Shown in pieces: positions 54,271 to 62,659 of a stretch of DNA of 64,000 bases. Location of the stretch: NCBI GenBank assembly GCA_044866695.1, contig JBIOUF010000048.1:1-64000 (forward strand). The letters run 5' to 3'. Source of the stretch: JBIOUF01 sp044866695. Lineage in GTDB: Bacteria > Actinomycetota > Actinomycetes > Propionibacteriales > Nocardioidaceae. Each line of letters opens with the position of its first letter. The first letter of the stretch is position 1. The notes below the pieces were generated by a model. It was not told the origin of the DNA. It saw only the letters and a program-made list of their open reading frames with translations, and ran no database searches. The translations under genes and the position numbers were made by a program.

Positions 54271-54798
54271 ATGCAGTTCGGTCGCGCGTACGAGGAGTTC
54301 GAGGTCGGTGCGACGTACCGGCACTGGCCCGGGAAGACCGTCACCGAGTACGACGACCACCTGTTCTGCCTGCTCACCATGAACCACCACCCGCTGCACC
54401 TGGACGCGCACTACGCCACCGAGACGACCCAGTTCGGCCGGAACGTGGTGGTGGGCAACTACGTGTACTCCCTGCTGCTGGGCATGTCCGTCCCCGACAT
54501 CTCCGGCAAGGCGATCGCCAACCTGGAGGTCGAGTCCCTGCGTCACGTCGCGCCGACGTTCCACGGCGACACGATCTACGGCCAGACGACCGTGCTGGAC
54601 AAGTGGGAGTCCAGGTCCAAGGACGACCGGGGCGTGGTGCACGTGGAGACCGTCGGCTACAACCAGGACGGCACCGTGGTCTGCGTGTTCCGCCGCAAGG
54701 TGATGGTGCCGAAGCAGAGCTACCTCGACGCGCGCGGCGGCGAGCAGCCGGCGCGGCCGGCGCCGGTGCCGGACCGGAGCTGGCCGGGGCAGGCCTAG
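54271..54798 (+). CDS. MaoC family dehydratase (hotdog hydratase)
   Basis: 175-aa R-specific enoyl-CoA hydratase-like protein. The hydratase motif DDHLFCLLTMNHHPLHLDAHYA supplies the catalytic Asp and His, FGRNVVVGNYVYSLLLGM follows, and SLRHVAPTFHGDTIYGQTTV is the second half of the hotdog. Mesaconyl-CoA hydratase is one possibility. AGGAG stands 5 nt before ATG 54271, which settles the start against GTG 54265. Confidence 0.87.
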   Translation: MQFGRAYEEFEVGATYRHWPGKTVTEYDDHLFCLLTMNHHPLHLDAHYATETTQFGRNVVVGNYVYSLLLGMSVPDISGKAIANLEVESLRHVAPTFHGDTIYGQTTVLDKWESRSKDDRGVVHVETVGYNQDGTVVCVFRRKVMVPKQSYLDARGGEQPARPAPVPDRSWPGQA

Positions 54799-54898
54799 CG
54801 ATGCGCCTGGTCGTCACGGGCCATGGCAAGCCGGCCACGCCGCTCGCGGGCCGGCGTGGCGCTCGGTTTCGCGGACTTGGCCTGGGGCACGATGAGCG

Positions 54899-55069
54899 GT
54901 GCCCGTCGGAGCTGTTCTGCAGGGGGCCGAGCTGATGCTCTCCGACGTGGCGCTCCTTGCCGACGAGGCCGATGAGGTGGTCGTGGACGTGCGCCCCACC
55001 GACGAGCGAGAGACGCCCTGGTACGCGCGGCTCCCAGAGCCCGCCCTGACCTTCCCGGAGGTGCGGTGA
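54899..55069 (+). CDS. Possible small acidic protein coupled to the histidine phosphatase
   Basis: 56-codon frame from GTG 54899 (or 44 codons from ATG 54935, preceded by AGGGGG). The product is acidic: ADEADEVVVDVRPTDERETP then PWYARLPEPAL. Its stop overlaps the phosphatase GTG (GTGA). A second short frame (54801-54935) also overlaps here by TGATG. No family recognised; tight coupling is the main support. Confidence 0.4.
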   Translation: MPVGAVLQGAELMLSDVALLADEADEVVVDVRPTDERETPWYARLPEPALTFPEVR

Positions 55070-55635
55070 AGAGCGACCCACAGGAGATCTGGCTGGTCCG
55101 GCACGGTGAGACGGAGTGGAGCGCCAACGGGCGGCACACCTCGACCACCGAGCTAGAGCTCACTCAGCGGGGCGTCGAGGTGGCCCGGTCCCTGCGGGCG
55201 CGCCTGGCCGAGAAGACCTTCGACCTGGTGCTGACCAGCCCGCGCCAGCGGGCCCGCATGACCGCGGAGCTGGCTGGCTTCCCTGACGCCCAGGTCGACG
55301 AGGACCTGGTCGAGTGGGCGTACGGCGACTACGAGGGGATCACCACACCGGAGATCCGCGAGAAGGTCCCCGGATGGACGGTGTGGACCCACCCCACCCC
55401 CGGCGGCGAGACCGCGGCGGAGATCACCGAGCGGCTGGACCGGGTCGTCGAACGGCTGCACGCCGACGACCGGACCATCTTGATCTTCGGCCACGGCCAC
55501 GCCATCCGGGCGCTCGCCGCCCGCTGGATCGAGCAGCCCGTCAGCGAGGGCCGGTTCTTCTTCCTGGACACCTCCACCATCAGCGTCCTCGGCTACGACC
55601 GCGGCAACCCGGTCATCCTGCGCTGGAACGCCTGA
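55066..55635 (+). CDS. Histidine phosphatase family protein (phosphoglycerate-mutase-like)
   Basis: 189-aa phosphohydrolase of the branch-1 histidine acid phosphatase family. The phospho-His motif is LVRHGETEWSANGRHT (residues 10-25), with the second-site TSPRQRARMTAE and the late GHGHAIRALAARW. The middle VEWAYGDYEGITTPEIRE is typical of 2,3-bisphosphoglycerate-type and RNase-like phosphatases of actinobacteria. The substrate is not determined. Start GTG 55066 overlaps the small ORF upstream. Confidence 0.9.
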   Translation: MKSDPQEIWLVRHGETEWSANGRHTSTTELELTQRGVEVARSLRARLAEKTFDLVLTSPRQRARMTAELAGFPDAQVDEDLVEWAYGDYEGITTPEIREKVPGWTVWTHPTPGGETAAEITERLDRVVERLHADDRTILIFGHGHAIRALAARWIEQPVSEGRFFFLDTSTISVLGYDRGNPVILRWNA

Positions 55636-55707
55636 CCTGGAACGCTCGACCCTGCAACGCCTGACCCACGCCGAGACGGCGCAAGATGAGCCTGCTCGAC
55701 CCCTCAC

Positions 55708-55975
55708 CCGGCGGAAGATACGCCGGTTCGGCCGCCCACCTGGCGGAGGATGGGCCGGCTCGGCCGCCCACCTGGCTGTGATCGCAATCAGGCCGTTGGG
55801 CGAGCGCATCCCGGTGGTTGAGGAGCGAGCCGTTAGGCGAGCGTCTCGAAACCACCGGCGTCTGGCTGGGTCCCAGTCCCGGTGCACCCGGCGGAGGATG
55901 GGCCGGCTCGGCCGCCCTGCTGGGGGAGGATGGGCCGGCTCGGCAGTCCAGCTGGGGGAGGATGGGCCGGGTCGC
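55708..55975. repeat. 32-bp degenerate repeat array, family C
   Basis: About five copies of a 32-bp unit containing GCGGAGGATGGGCCGGCTCG occur in two blocks (about 55708-55775 and 55887-55975), split by a different palindrome. They fill most of the 343-bp gap between convergent genes. No coding frame in it is credible. Confidence 0.8.
55811..55858. repeat. 48-bp palindrome inside the family C array
   Basis: CCGGTGGTTGAGGAGCGAGC and GCGTCTCGAAACCACCGG flank a short centre. The outer 9 bp are perfect inverted repeats (CCGGTGGTT / AACCACCGG) and the inner GCGAGC-type bases also pair partly. Similar GAGGAGCGAGC...TCTCGAAACC elements recur in Nocardioides genomes as I recall. Confidence 0.7.
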
Positions 55976-55978
55976 GGG

Positions 55979-56392
55979 TCAGGGCAGGACGCCCCACTCG
56001 CGCAGGGCGTCGACCAGTCCGGGGGTGCAGTCCAGCAGGGGCACCTCGTCGAGCGGGCACCAGCACAGGTCCGCGGCGTCGCTGGCGGCGCGGGCAGTGG
56101 CGGCGCTGACGCCGGGGGCCAGGGCGCAGGCGTAGTCGCGGATCACGAAGACCACGCCGTCCGGGCCGTCGCGTTCGACGACGCCCACCAGCCGCTCGGG
56201 GCGCACGTCCAGGCCGGTCTCCTCCCGCGCCTCGCGGACCGTCGCGGCGTGGTCGGACTCGCCGGGCTCCACCCGTCCGCCGGGGATGGACCAGGTGCCG
56301 GCCGCGGGCTCCTGGCCACGCTTGACCAGCAGCAGCCGGCCGAGGTCGTCGTGGACGAGCGCGCCCACGCAGTCGATGCGTCGCCGGCCCAC
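55979..56392 (-). CDS. NUDIX hydrolase
   Basis: 137-aa pyrophosphohydrolase. The Nudix box GGRVEPGESDHAATVREAREETG is complete, within GTWSIPGGRVEPGE. Substrates of the family include oxidised nucleotides, nucleotide sugars and NADH; none can be chosen here. GTG 56392 gives the usual start before RRRIDCVGALVHDD; longer starts add unrelated residues. Divergent from the DUF6758-like gene by 58 bp. Confidence 0.9.
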   Translation of the reverse strand: MGRRRIDCVGALVHDDLGRLLLVKRGQEPAAGTWSIPGGRVEPGESDHAATVREAREETGLDVRPERLVGVVERDGPDGVVFVIRDYACALAPGVSAATARAASDAADLCWCPLDEVPLLDCTPGLVDALREWGVLP

Positions 56393-56450
56393 GAGGCGAG
56401 CGTACGGCGCCGGCCTTGACCTGCCCGGGCCGGCGCACCACCGTTGAGCC

Positions 56451-57083
56451 ATGCTGCTCGGCGCGGGCTGCCCCCGCTGCGCTTCCGAGGTGGAGGGCTC
56501 GGAGGGGGCCTGGGAGTGCGCCGAGCACGGCCCCATCACCCCGCTGTGGCGGGCGCGACGCGCCGGCTACGACGCGTTCGCAGAGCACCTGCTGCGCGCC
56601 CGGCCGTTGCCGACCTGGGTGCCGTGGCCGATGCCGCCCGGGTGGCAGGTCACCGACTTCGGCTGCGTCACCGCCGACGGCCAGGACGCCAAGGCGACGT
56701 TCGTCAGCAGCGTCGGCACCAACGACGTCGACGGCGTGGTCGAGGTCACGGTCGTCACCGAGGAGCCGGGTGTCGGCCTCGGCGCCCGCTGCGCCGGCGT
56801 CACGCACACCGACCCAGGCGGCCAGATCACCGGTCCGGCACCGGCCCGGGTTCGCGCCGACGGCCACCCGGTCCCGCTCTGGGCGCTGTCGACCAGCGAC
56901 CACGACGAGACCTTCGACCGCTCGGTGTTCGCCGGTGAGGCCCGCGGACGATGGGTCTGGCTCGTCCTCCGCCCGGCGTCGGCAGCCCTCATGCTGACCG
57001 ACGCCTGGGAGCTGCGCGACATGTCGGGGCTCGGGCCCGAGCTCGTCGCGCTGCCGTTCGGCGACGTACCCCGGGCCTGGTGA
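56451..57083 (+). CDS. DUF6758-like protein with N-terminal zinc ribbon
   Basis: 210-aa actinobacterial protein. The N-terminal CPRCASEVEGSEGAWECAEHG has a Cys/Cys plus Cys/His pair suitable for zinc. PTWVPWPMPPGWQVTDFG is the conserved central motif and WVWLVLRPASAALML the late one. Often mis-called phosphotransacetylase; no catalytic motif is present. Function unknown. The PHP gene follows after 41 bp. Confidence 0.8.
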   Translation: MLLGAGCPRCASEVEGSEGAWECAEHGPITPLWRARRAGYDAFAEHLLRARPLPTWVPWPMPPGWQVTDFGCVTADGQDAKATFVSSVGTNDVDGVVEVTVVTEEPGVGLGARCAGVTHTDPGGQITGPAPARVRADGHPVPLWALSTSDHDETFDRSVFAGEARGRWVWLVLRPASAALMLTDAWELRDMSGLGPELVALPFGDVPRAW

Positions 57084-57110
57084 CCCGGGGGCGGAGGGCG
57101 AGTGCGTCAC

Positions 57111-57116
57111 TACGCT
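57111..57116 (+). promoter_or_regulatory. -10 box (TACGCT), leaderless PHP transcript
   Basis: TACGCT stands 8 nt before the ATG at 57125 without a ribosome-binding site. Confidence 0.4.
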
Positions 57117-57124
57117 GGGGCGCG

Positions 57125-58000
57125 ATGCGCATCGACCTGCACACGCACTCCAACCGTTCCGACGGCACGCTGAGCCCGACCGAGCTGGTCCGGCACGCCC
57201 GCGCCGCGGGGCTGGACGTCCTCTCCCTCACCGACCACGACACCACCGAGGGGTGGGCGGAGGCGGCGGAGGCGGCCCGGGAGTGCGGGCTGCGGCTGGT
57301 TCCCGGGATCGAGGTGAGCTGCCGGTACGCCGGGGCCGGCGTCCACCTGCTCGCCTACCTGCCGGACCCGGCCTTCGAACCGCTGGTCGCCGAGCTGGGG
57401 CGGGTGCTCGCAGGGCGCAACGCCCGGCTGCCCCGCATCCTGGCCAGGCTCGCTGACCTGGGCATCGACGTCGGCCTCGACGACGTGGAGCGGGTGAGCG
57501 GACCGGCCGCTGCCACCGGGCGTCCGCATGTCGCCGACGCGCTGGTCGCCGCGGGGGTGGTGCGCGACCGCGACGAGGCGTTCGCCCGGTTCCTCGGCCC
57601 CGGGGGGCCGGCGTACGTGGACCGATACGCCGCGGACCTGGTCACGATGCTCGGCACGGTCCGCGACGCCGGAGGGGTCAGCGTGCTCGCCCACCCCTGG
57701 GCACGCCGGCACCGCCACGAGGCGCTGGACCGCGACGGTCTCGCGGAGCTGCGCGACGCGGGCCTGGCCGGCCTGGAGGTGGACCACCAGGACCACGACG
57801 AAGCCACCCGCGGAAGGCTCCGCGAGCTCGCCGCCGACCTGGGGCTGGTGGTGACCGGCTCCAGCGACTTCCACGGCAGCGGCAAGGTCGGGCACGACGT
57901 CGGGTGCAACACCACCGCACCCTCCGAGCTGGACCGGCTGCTGGGGCTGGCCGCAGCCGCGGCGAGCCGGGCCGGCAGGGGCGCAGGGAGCGGCGGGTGA
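57125..58000 (+). CDS. PHP domain metal-dependent phosphoesterase
   Basis: 291-aa enzyme. The N-terminal MRIDLHTHSNRSDGTLSP has the HxH motif, then LSLTDHDTTEGW, VPGIEVSC, VLAHPWARRH and the late GSSDFHGSGKVG supply the other metal ligands of the polymerase/histidinol-phosphatase fold. Family members act as 3',5'-nucleotide bisphosphate phosphatases or RNA/DNA 5' exonucleases. It overlaps marC by 4 nt (GTGA). Confidence 0.9.
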   Translation: MRIDLHTHSNRSDGTLSPTELVRHARAAGLDVLSLTDHDTTEGWAEAAEAARECGLRLVPGIEVSCRYAGAGVHLLAYLPDPAFEPLVAELGRVLAGRNARLPRILARLADLGIDVGLDDVERVSGPAAATGRPHVADALVAAGVVRDRDEAFARFLGPGGPAYVDRYAADLVTMLGTVRDAGGVSVLAHPWARRHRHEALDRDGLAELRDAGLAGLEVDHQDHDEATRGRLRELAADLGLVVTGSSDFHGSGKVGHDVGCNTTAPSELDRLLGLAAAAASRAGRGAGSGG

Positions 58001-58614
58001 GCGACCTGGTCAGCGTCGGCCTGCTGACCGAGGTCTTCGTGACCTTGTTCGTGATCATGGACCCGGTCGGGACCATCCCGATCTTCCTGTCCCTCACCGG
58101 AGGGCGGTCGCGGGCGTCGGCACGCCGCGCCGCGTGGCAGGCGGTCGCGGTGTCGTTCGGGGTGATCGTCACGTTCGCGCTGTTCGGCCAGGGCATCCTG
58201 CACTACCTGCACATCTCGCTGCCCGCGCTGCAGGCGGCGGGCGGCCTGCTGCTGCTCCTGGTCGCGTTGGAGCTGCTGACCGGCAAGGAGCAGGTCCCGG
58301 CGGGCGGCTCGGACGTCAACGTCGCGCTGGTGCCGCTCGGCACCCCGCTGCTCGCCGGGCCGGGGGCGATCGTGGCCACGATGGTGTTCGCCGAGCGGGT
58401 CGACAGCGTGCCCGACTTCGCCGCGGTGGCCCTGGGCATCGTGGGCGTCCACGCCGCGCTGTGGCTGGCGATGCGGTTCTCGCTGCCGATCCTGCACGTG
58501 CTGCGCGAGGGCGGCGTGGTGCTGGTCAGCCGGATCGCCGGTCTCCTGCTCTCCGCGATCGCGGTGCAGCTGCTCGCCGACGCGATCCGGGCGTTCGTCG
58601 CCGGGGAGGGCTGA
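57997..58614 (+). CDS. MarC family integral membrane protein
   Basis: 205-aa protein with six hydrophobic helices. The N-terminal TLFVIMDPVGTIPIFLSLT and VPLGTPLLAGPGAIVATMV are MarC/UPF0056 hallmarks. The family has no established transport substrate. Coupled to the PHP gene by overlap; a strong hairpin follows. Confidence 0.9.
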   Translation: MSDLVSVGLLTEVFVTLFVIMDPVGTIPIFLSLTGGRSRASARRAAWQAVAVSFGVIVTFALFGQGILHYLHISLPALQAAGGLLLLLVALELLTGKEQVPAGGSDVNVALVPLGTPLLAGPGAIVATMVFAERVDSVPDFAAVALGIVGVHAALWLAMRFSLPILHVLREGGVVLVSRIAGLLLSAIAVQLLADAIRAFVAGEG

Positions 58615-58656
58615 GCGCCGCGCGTTCCCCACGACGTCGGGTCGCCTACCGGGGAG

Positions 58657-58696
58657 GGTTCCTCGGGGGAGGTGCCAGGAAGCCCCCCGGGGAACC
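58657..58696. terminator. Bidirectional hairpin terminator between marC and the SDR gene
   Basis: GGTTCCTCGGGGG pairs with CCCCCGGGGAACC (12 of 13), with about 13 nt in the loop. It sits between the convergent stop codons at 58614 and 58701. It could terminate both transcripts, although there is no long T run. Confidence 0.6.
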
Positions 58697-58700
58697 TGCC

Positions 58701-59456
58701 CTAGCGCCGCCCCTGGACCCGGCCGACGACCCCGGTGGGCATCGTGCGGGCCAGCACCGTGAGCACGCGGTAGCGGCGGCCGGGCACCGACACCCGACGG
58801 CCCCGGTCGAAGTCGCGCAGGCCCTCGGCGACCACCCGGTCCGGGTCGAGCCACAGCCAGGACGGACCTTCCCGCCGCGCCCCCATGCGCTGGTGGAACT
58901 CGGTGCGCGTGTACCCGGGGCACAGCGCCATGGTCCGGACCCCCCGGTCGCGGTAGGTCAGGTCGGCCCACTCCGACAGCGAGACGACGTAGCGCTTCGC
59001 CGCCGCGTACGGGCCCGACGGCAGGTACGCCGCCACGCTGGCGACGTTGACCACCCCGCCGCCGCCCCGGGGCACCATCTGCCCCAAGGCGGCATGGCAC
59101 AGCCGGAGGACCGCCGTCACCAGGACGTCGAGCATCGCCTGCTCGTCCTCGACCCGGTGACGCAGGAACGAGCCGCTCAGCGAGAACCCGGCGTTGTTCA
59201 CCAGCAGGTCGACCGGGACGTCGGTGCGGGCCAGCCGCTCCTCGACGGTGCCGAGCGCCGCCCGGTCGCAGAGGTCCGCGGTCAGGACCTCCGCCCGGGC
59301 GCCGTACCGGTGGCGCAGCGCCTCGGCGAGGGCCTCCAGACGTTCCCGGTCCCGCGCGACCAGCACCAGGTCGTGGCCACGGGCGGCCAGCTGCTCTGCG
59401 AACGACCGGCCGATGCCCGACGTCGGGCCGGTGACCAGGGCGAGGGGGCGCGACAC
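58701..59456 (-). CDS. Short-chain dehydrogenase/reductase
   Basis: 251-aa NAD(P)-dependent oxidoreductase. The cofactor motif is TGPTSGIGRSFAEQLA, then NNAGFS, and the catalytic Ser-Tyr-Lys set falls in NVASVAAYLPSGPYAAAKRYVVSLSE (Tyr-x3-Lys). CPGYTRTEFHQRMG is the C-terminal region. The substrate is unknown. GTG 59456 is chosen because upstream frames contain no further SDR sequence. Divergent from parA-like. Confidence 0.9.
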   Translation of the reverse strand: MSRPLALVTGPTSGIGRSFAEQLAARGHDLVLVARDRERLEALAEALRHRYGARAEVLTADLCDRAALGTVEERLARTDVPVDLLVNNAGFSLSGSFLRHRVEDEQAMLDVLVTAVLRLCHAALGQMVPRGGGGVVNVASVAAYLPSGPYAAAKRYVVSLSEWADLTYRDRGVRTMALCPGYTRTEFHQRMGARREGPSWLWLDPDRVVAEGLRDFDRGRRVSVPGRRYRVLTVLARTMPTGVVGRVQGRR

Positions 59457-59517
59457 TCGGTGAGCATCCCACGCGCGCTCCCGGGGGCGGGGGGTGGGAG
59501 CGGGCACAATGTGGGCG

Positions 59518-60291
59518 ATGAGCACCACACTCGCGGTCGCGAACCAGAAGGGTGGCGTCGCCAAGACCACCACCGTGGCCTCCCTCGGGGCGGCGCTCGC
59601 CGAGCAGGGCGCCTCGGTGCTGCTCGTCGACCTCGATCCTCAGGCCTGCTTGACGTTCTCCCTCGGCATCGACCCCGAGGACCTCGAGGTGTCCGTGCAC
59701 CACGTGCTCACCAAGGGCCTGTCACCGCAGGAGGCGCTGGTCGGCACCGAGGACGGGGTGGACCTGCTGCCGGCGACCATCGAGCTGGCCCGCGCCGAGG
59801 CCGACCTGCTCACCCGCACCGGTCGTGAGCACGCCGTCCGCGAGGCGCTGGACCAGCTGCCGTCCTACGACTGGGTGCTGCTGGACTGCCCGCCGTCACT
59901 GGGCGTGCTCACCGTCGGAGCGCTGACCGCGGCCGACGCGGTGCTGGTCCCGCTGCAGTGCGAGACCCTCTCGCACCGAGGGGTCGGCCAGCTGCTGGAC
60001 ACCGTCCACGACGTGCGCCGGTTCACCAACCGCGGCCTGGAGGTGTGGGGGGTGCTGCCGACCCTGTACGACGGGCGCACCAACCACTCGCGCGCCGTCC
60101 TGGACACCATCGCGGAGACCTACGAGCTCGCCGTCCTCGACCCGCCGATCCCCAAGTCGATCCGGTTCGCAGAGGCTCCCGCGGTGGGCCGGTCGATCCT
60201 GCGCACCGCCCGGTCGACGCGCGGCGCCCAGGCCTACCGGGAGGTCGCCCGCGGGCTGGTCGCCCGGACCGGCGGGCTGCCGGCGGCATGA
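59518..60291 (+). CDS. ParA/Soj-family ATPase
   Basis: 257-aa P-loop ATPase. The deviant Walker A is ANQKGGVAKTTTVASLG, with VDLDPQACLTFSLG and VLLDCPPSLGVLTVGAL. No ParB gene or parS-like site is seen, so it may not be the chromosomal segregation ParA. The Rv3213c position beside a helicase gene matches mycobacteria (recalled). CACAAT 7 nt before the ATG suggests a leaderless message. It overlaps the next gene by 4 nt. Confidence 0.9.
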   Translation: MSTTLAVANQKGGVAKTTTVASLGAALAEQGASVLLVDLDPQACLTFSLGIDPEDLEVSVHHVLTKGLSPQEALVGTEDGVDLLPATIELARAEADLLTRTGREHAVREALDQLPSYDWVLLDCPPSLGVLTVGALTAADAVLVPLQCETLSHRGVGQLLDTVHDVRRFTNRGLEVWGVLPTLYDGRTNHSRAVLDTIAETYELAVLDPPIPKSIRFAEAPAVGRSILRTARSTRGAQAYREVARGLVARTGGLPAA

Positions 60292-61037
60292 GCGGGCCCA
60301 GCGGTACGGACCGGCGCCCCGCAGCGAGCAGCCTGCCAGCCAGGCCCCGGTACGGCCGCGTCGGGCTGCTGGGCGGCGCCGTCCTGGTCACGCTGGTGAC
60401 GATGCTCGGTGGGCTCGGGGTGCTGCCGACCGGTGGCGACCGGGCCTATGCCGACGCCGCCGAGAAGCAGGCGGCGGGCAGCGCGACGATGGCGCTGGCC
60501 GGCGACGACGGCGAGCCGACCCGGGCACCGGCCGCCCCGGAGGGCCGCGCCACCTCGTCGCCCTCGCCGGCCTCACCGGCGCCGCTGGACGGCTCGGACC
60601 AGTCCGCGTCCCACCGCGCCGAGCTCGACGCGGCCCGGCTGCCCGCCGACAGCGGCACCGGCCGCCGGGTCGTCTTCGACATGTCGGCCCAGCGGGTGTG
60701 GCTGGTCGGCGGCGGCGACCGGGTCCGGCGCACGTACCTGGTCTCCGGCAGCCTCACCGACAACCTCGTGCCGGGCAGCTACTCGGTCTACTCCCGCTCC
60801 GCGCGGGCCTGGGGGGTCGACGACTCGGGGTCGATGGAGTTCATGGTCCGGTTCGCCCGTGGCGAGCGGGCCGCGATCGGCTTCCACTCCATCCCGGTCA
60901 AGGACGGCGTGCCCGTGCAGTCCCGCGACCAGCTCGGCACCCCCCAGAGCCACGGGTGCATCCGGCAGGCCCGCAAGGACGCCAAGGCGTTGTGGGACTT
61001 CGCCCCGATCGGTACGCCGGTCGTGGTGACCACCTGA
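60288..61037 (+). CDS. L,D-transpeptidase (YkuD) membrane protein
   Basis: 249-aa peptidoglycan cross-linking enzyme. One membrane helix (about 25-47) and a Pro/Ser linker precede the YkuD domain: VFDMSAQRVWLVGGG at the start and GFHSIPV to LGTPQSHGCIRQ, where SHGCIR holds the catalytic Cys with its His. It makes 3-3 cross-links or anchors proteins. ATG 60288 overlaps the parA-like stop, so both are cotranslated. Confidence 0.88.
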   Translation: MSGPSGTDRRPAASSLPARPRYGRVGLLGGAVLVTLVTMLGGLGVLPTGGDRAYADAAEKQAAGSATMALAGDDGEPTRAPAAPEGRATSSPSPASPAPLDGSDQSASHRAELDAARLPADSGTGRRVVFDMSAQRVWLVGGGDRVRRTYLVSGSLTDNLVPGSYSVYSRSARAWGVDDSGSMEFMVRFARGERAAIGFHSIPVKDGVPVQSRDQLGTPQSHGCIRQARKDAKALWDFAPIGTPVVVTT

Positions 61038-61124
61038 CCAGGTCCCAGATCCTCAGGGCACCCAGCCAGCCGCCGCCACCTCCCACGTAGCCCGGCGGTG
61101 AGCGGCAGTGACGTCGGCTGCCGG

Positions 61125-62603
61125 CTACTCCGCCGACGTGGCCGCGGGCTCGGCCCTCGCGCCGGAGGAGCTCCGGCGGCGGCTGCGGCGCCGCCGAGTG
61201 GTCGTCGCGCCTTCGGACGCGGCGCCCGCGCCGCCGTCGGGGGCGTCGACGGGCGATCCGGCGTCGGCTGAGCCGGGCTCCGCACGGCCATGCTGCTCCA
61301 CCGGCTTGCCGGCCCGGGTGCGCGTGCGCGCGCGCCGCGGACGGGCTGGCCGCTCGGAGCGGGACGCGGGCGGCGGCTCGGTCGGCCTCGCCGGGGTGAG
61401 CCGCGACCTGGCGTCGGTGGGGATGCCGAGGTCGTGGTAGAGGTGCGGGGAGGTCGAGTACGTCTCGGGCGGCTCGTCGAAGGGCAGCCCGAGCGTCTGG
61501 TTGACCATCTTCCACCGGGTCACGTCGGCCCAGTCCACGAACGTGACCGCGATCCCGGAGGCCCCGGCGCGCCCGGTGCGGCCGATGCGGTGCACATAGG
61601 TGTTGTCGTCCTCGGGGCAGCTGTAGTTGACGACGTGGGTGACGTCTTGGACGTCGATCCCGCGGGCCGCGACGTCGGTGGCCACCAGCACCCGGACCTT
61701 GCCCTCGCGGAACCGCTTCATGGCCTTCTCGCGGGCCACCTGGACCATGTCGCCGTGCAGCGGGCTGGCCGCGAAGCCGCGGTCGGCGAGCTCGTCGGCG
61801 ACCCGCTGCGCCTGGCGCTTGGTGCGGGTGAACACGATGGTCAGGCCGGAGTTCTCCGCCTGGAGGATCCGGGCCAGGATCTCGACCTTGTCCAGGTCGT
61901 GCACCTGGTAGATGAACTGCGCCGTGGCGGGGACGGTCTGCTGCTCCGACGCCGCCTCGGCGCGGATGTTGACCGGGTGCCGCATGTGCGTGCGCGCCAG
62001 CGACACGATCGCGCCGGGCATCGTGGCCGAGAACAGCATCGTCTGCCGGGTCTCCGGCGTGCGGGCGAGCAGCCGCTCCACGTCCGGCAGGAACCCGAGG
62101 TCGAGCATCTCGTCGGCCTCGTCGAGGACCAGGACCTTCACGTGCGCCAGGTCCAGGCTGCCCCGGGTGGCCAGGTCGAGCAGCCGGCCGGGCGTCCCGA
62201 CCACCACGTCGACGCCGGTCGCGAGGGCGTCCAGCTGCGGCTCGTACGGCACCCCGCCGTACACGGTCAGCACGCGGTTGCCGCGGTCCTGGGCGGCCAG
62301 CCGCAGGTCGCCGGCCACCTGGACCGCGAGCTCGCGGGTCGGCGCGACGACGAGCGCCTGCGGCCTGCCGGGCGCGGCGAGGTCGGCGAAGTCGGGGTCG
62401 TGGGGTGCCACGGTGCGCTGCAACAGCGGGATGCCGAACGCCAGCGTCTTGCCGGTGCCGGTGCGGGCCTGGCCGATGAGGTCGGTGCCCATCAGGGCCA
62501 CCGGCAGCGTCATCTCCTGGATCGGGAAGGGGGTGGTGATGCCGGCGCGCTCGAGGGCGTCGGCGATGTCGGGGAGCACCCCGAAGTCTCGGAATGTGGT
62601 CAG
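61125..62603 (-). CDS. DEAD-box RNA helicase (RhlE type)
   Basis: ATP-dependent RNA helicase of about 492 aa. The Q motif TTPFPIQEMT, Walker A ARTGTGKT, DEAD box VLDEADEM, SAT in LFSATMPG and VI motif HRIGRTGRAG are all present; the tail is Arg/Ser-rich and basic, suited to RNA binding. The first canonical start is GTG 62579, but the frame upstream reads TTFRDFGVLPDIADAL, which carries the conserved aromatic residue of the Q motif. A CTG at 62603 gives that N-terminus, so I use it. A 7-codon ORF ends on the CTG. Confidence 0.88.
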   Translation of the reverse strand: MTTFRDFGVLPDIADALERAGITTPFPIQEMTLPVALMGTDLIGQARTGTGKTLAFGIPLLQRTVAPHDPDFADLAAPGRPQALVVAPTRELAVQVAGDLRLAAQDRGNRVLTVYGGVPYEPQLDALATGVDVVVGTPGRLLDLATRGSLDLAHVKVLVLDEADEMLDLGFLPDVERLLARTPETRQTMLFSATMPGAIVSLARTHMRHPVNIRAEAASEQQTVPATAQFIYQVHDLDKVEILARILQAENSGLTIVFTRTKRQAQRVADELADRGFAASPLHGDMVQVAREKAMKRFREGKVRVLVATDVAARGIDVQDVTHVVNYSCPEDDNTYVHRIGRTGRAGASGIAVTFVDWADVTRWKMVNQTLGLPFDEPPETYSTSPHLYHDLGIPTDARSRLTPARPTEPPPASRSERPARPRRARTRTRAGKPVEQHGRAEPGSADAGSPVDAPDGGAGAASEGATTTRRRRSRRRSSSGARAEPAATSAE

Positions 62604-62623
62604 AGCCTTGCCTTCGTCGTCAT
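62600..62623 (-). CDS. Putative 7-codon leader ORF before the helicase
   Basis: ATG at 62623 encodes MTTKARL and stops at TGA, which overlaps the proposed CTG start (CTGA). GAAGGG lies 7 nt upstream. It may couple ribosomes to the helicase start; support is positional only. Confidence 0.35.
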   Translation of the reverse strand: MTTKARL

Positions 62624-62647
62624 GGTAGGACCCTTCGATCCTATCGG

Positions 62648-62653
62648 TAGGCT
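62648..62653 (+). promoter_or_regulatory. -10 box (TAGGCT), leaderless ferritin-like transcript
   Basis: TAGGCT ends 6 nt before the ATG at 62660. On the other strand TAGGAT lies in the same 57-bp divergent region, before the helicase leader. Confidence 0.5.
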
Positions 62654-62659
62654 GCGCGC

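Noticed and set aside
59494..60291. ParA-like gene as the chromosomal partition ParA
   Set aside because: No ParB gene or parS-like palindrome is seen nearby, and its place matches the Soj-related Rv3213c type instead.
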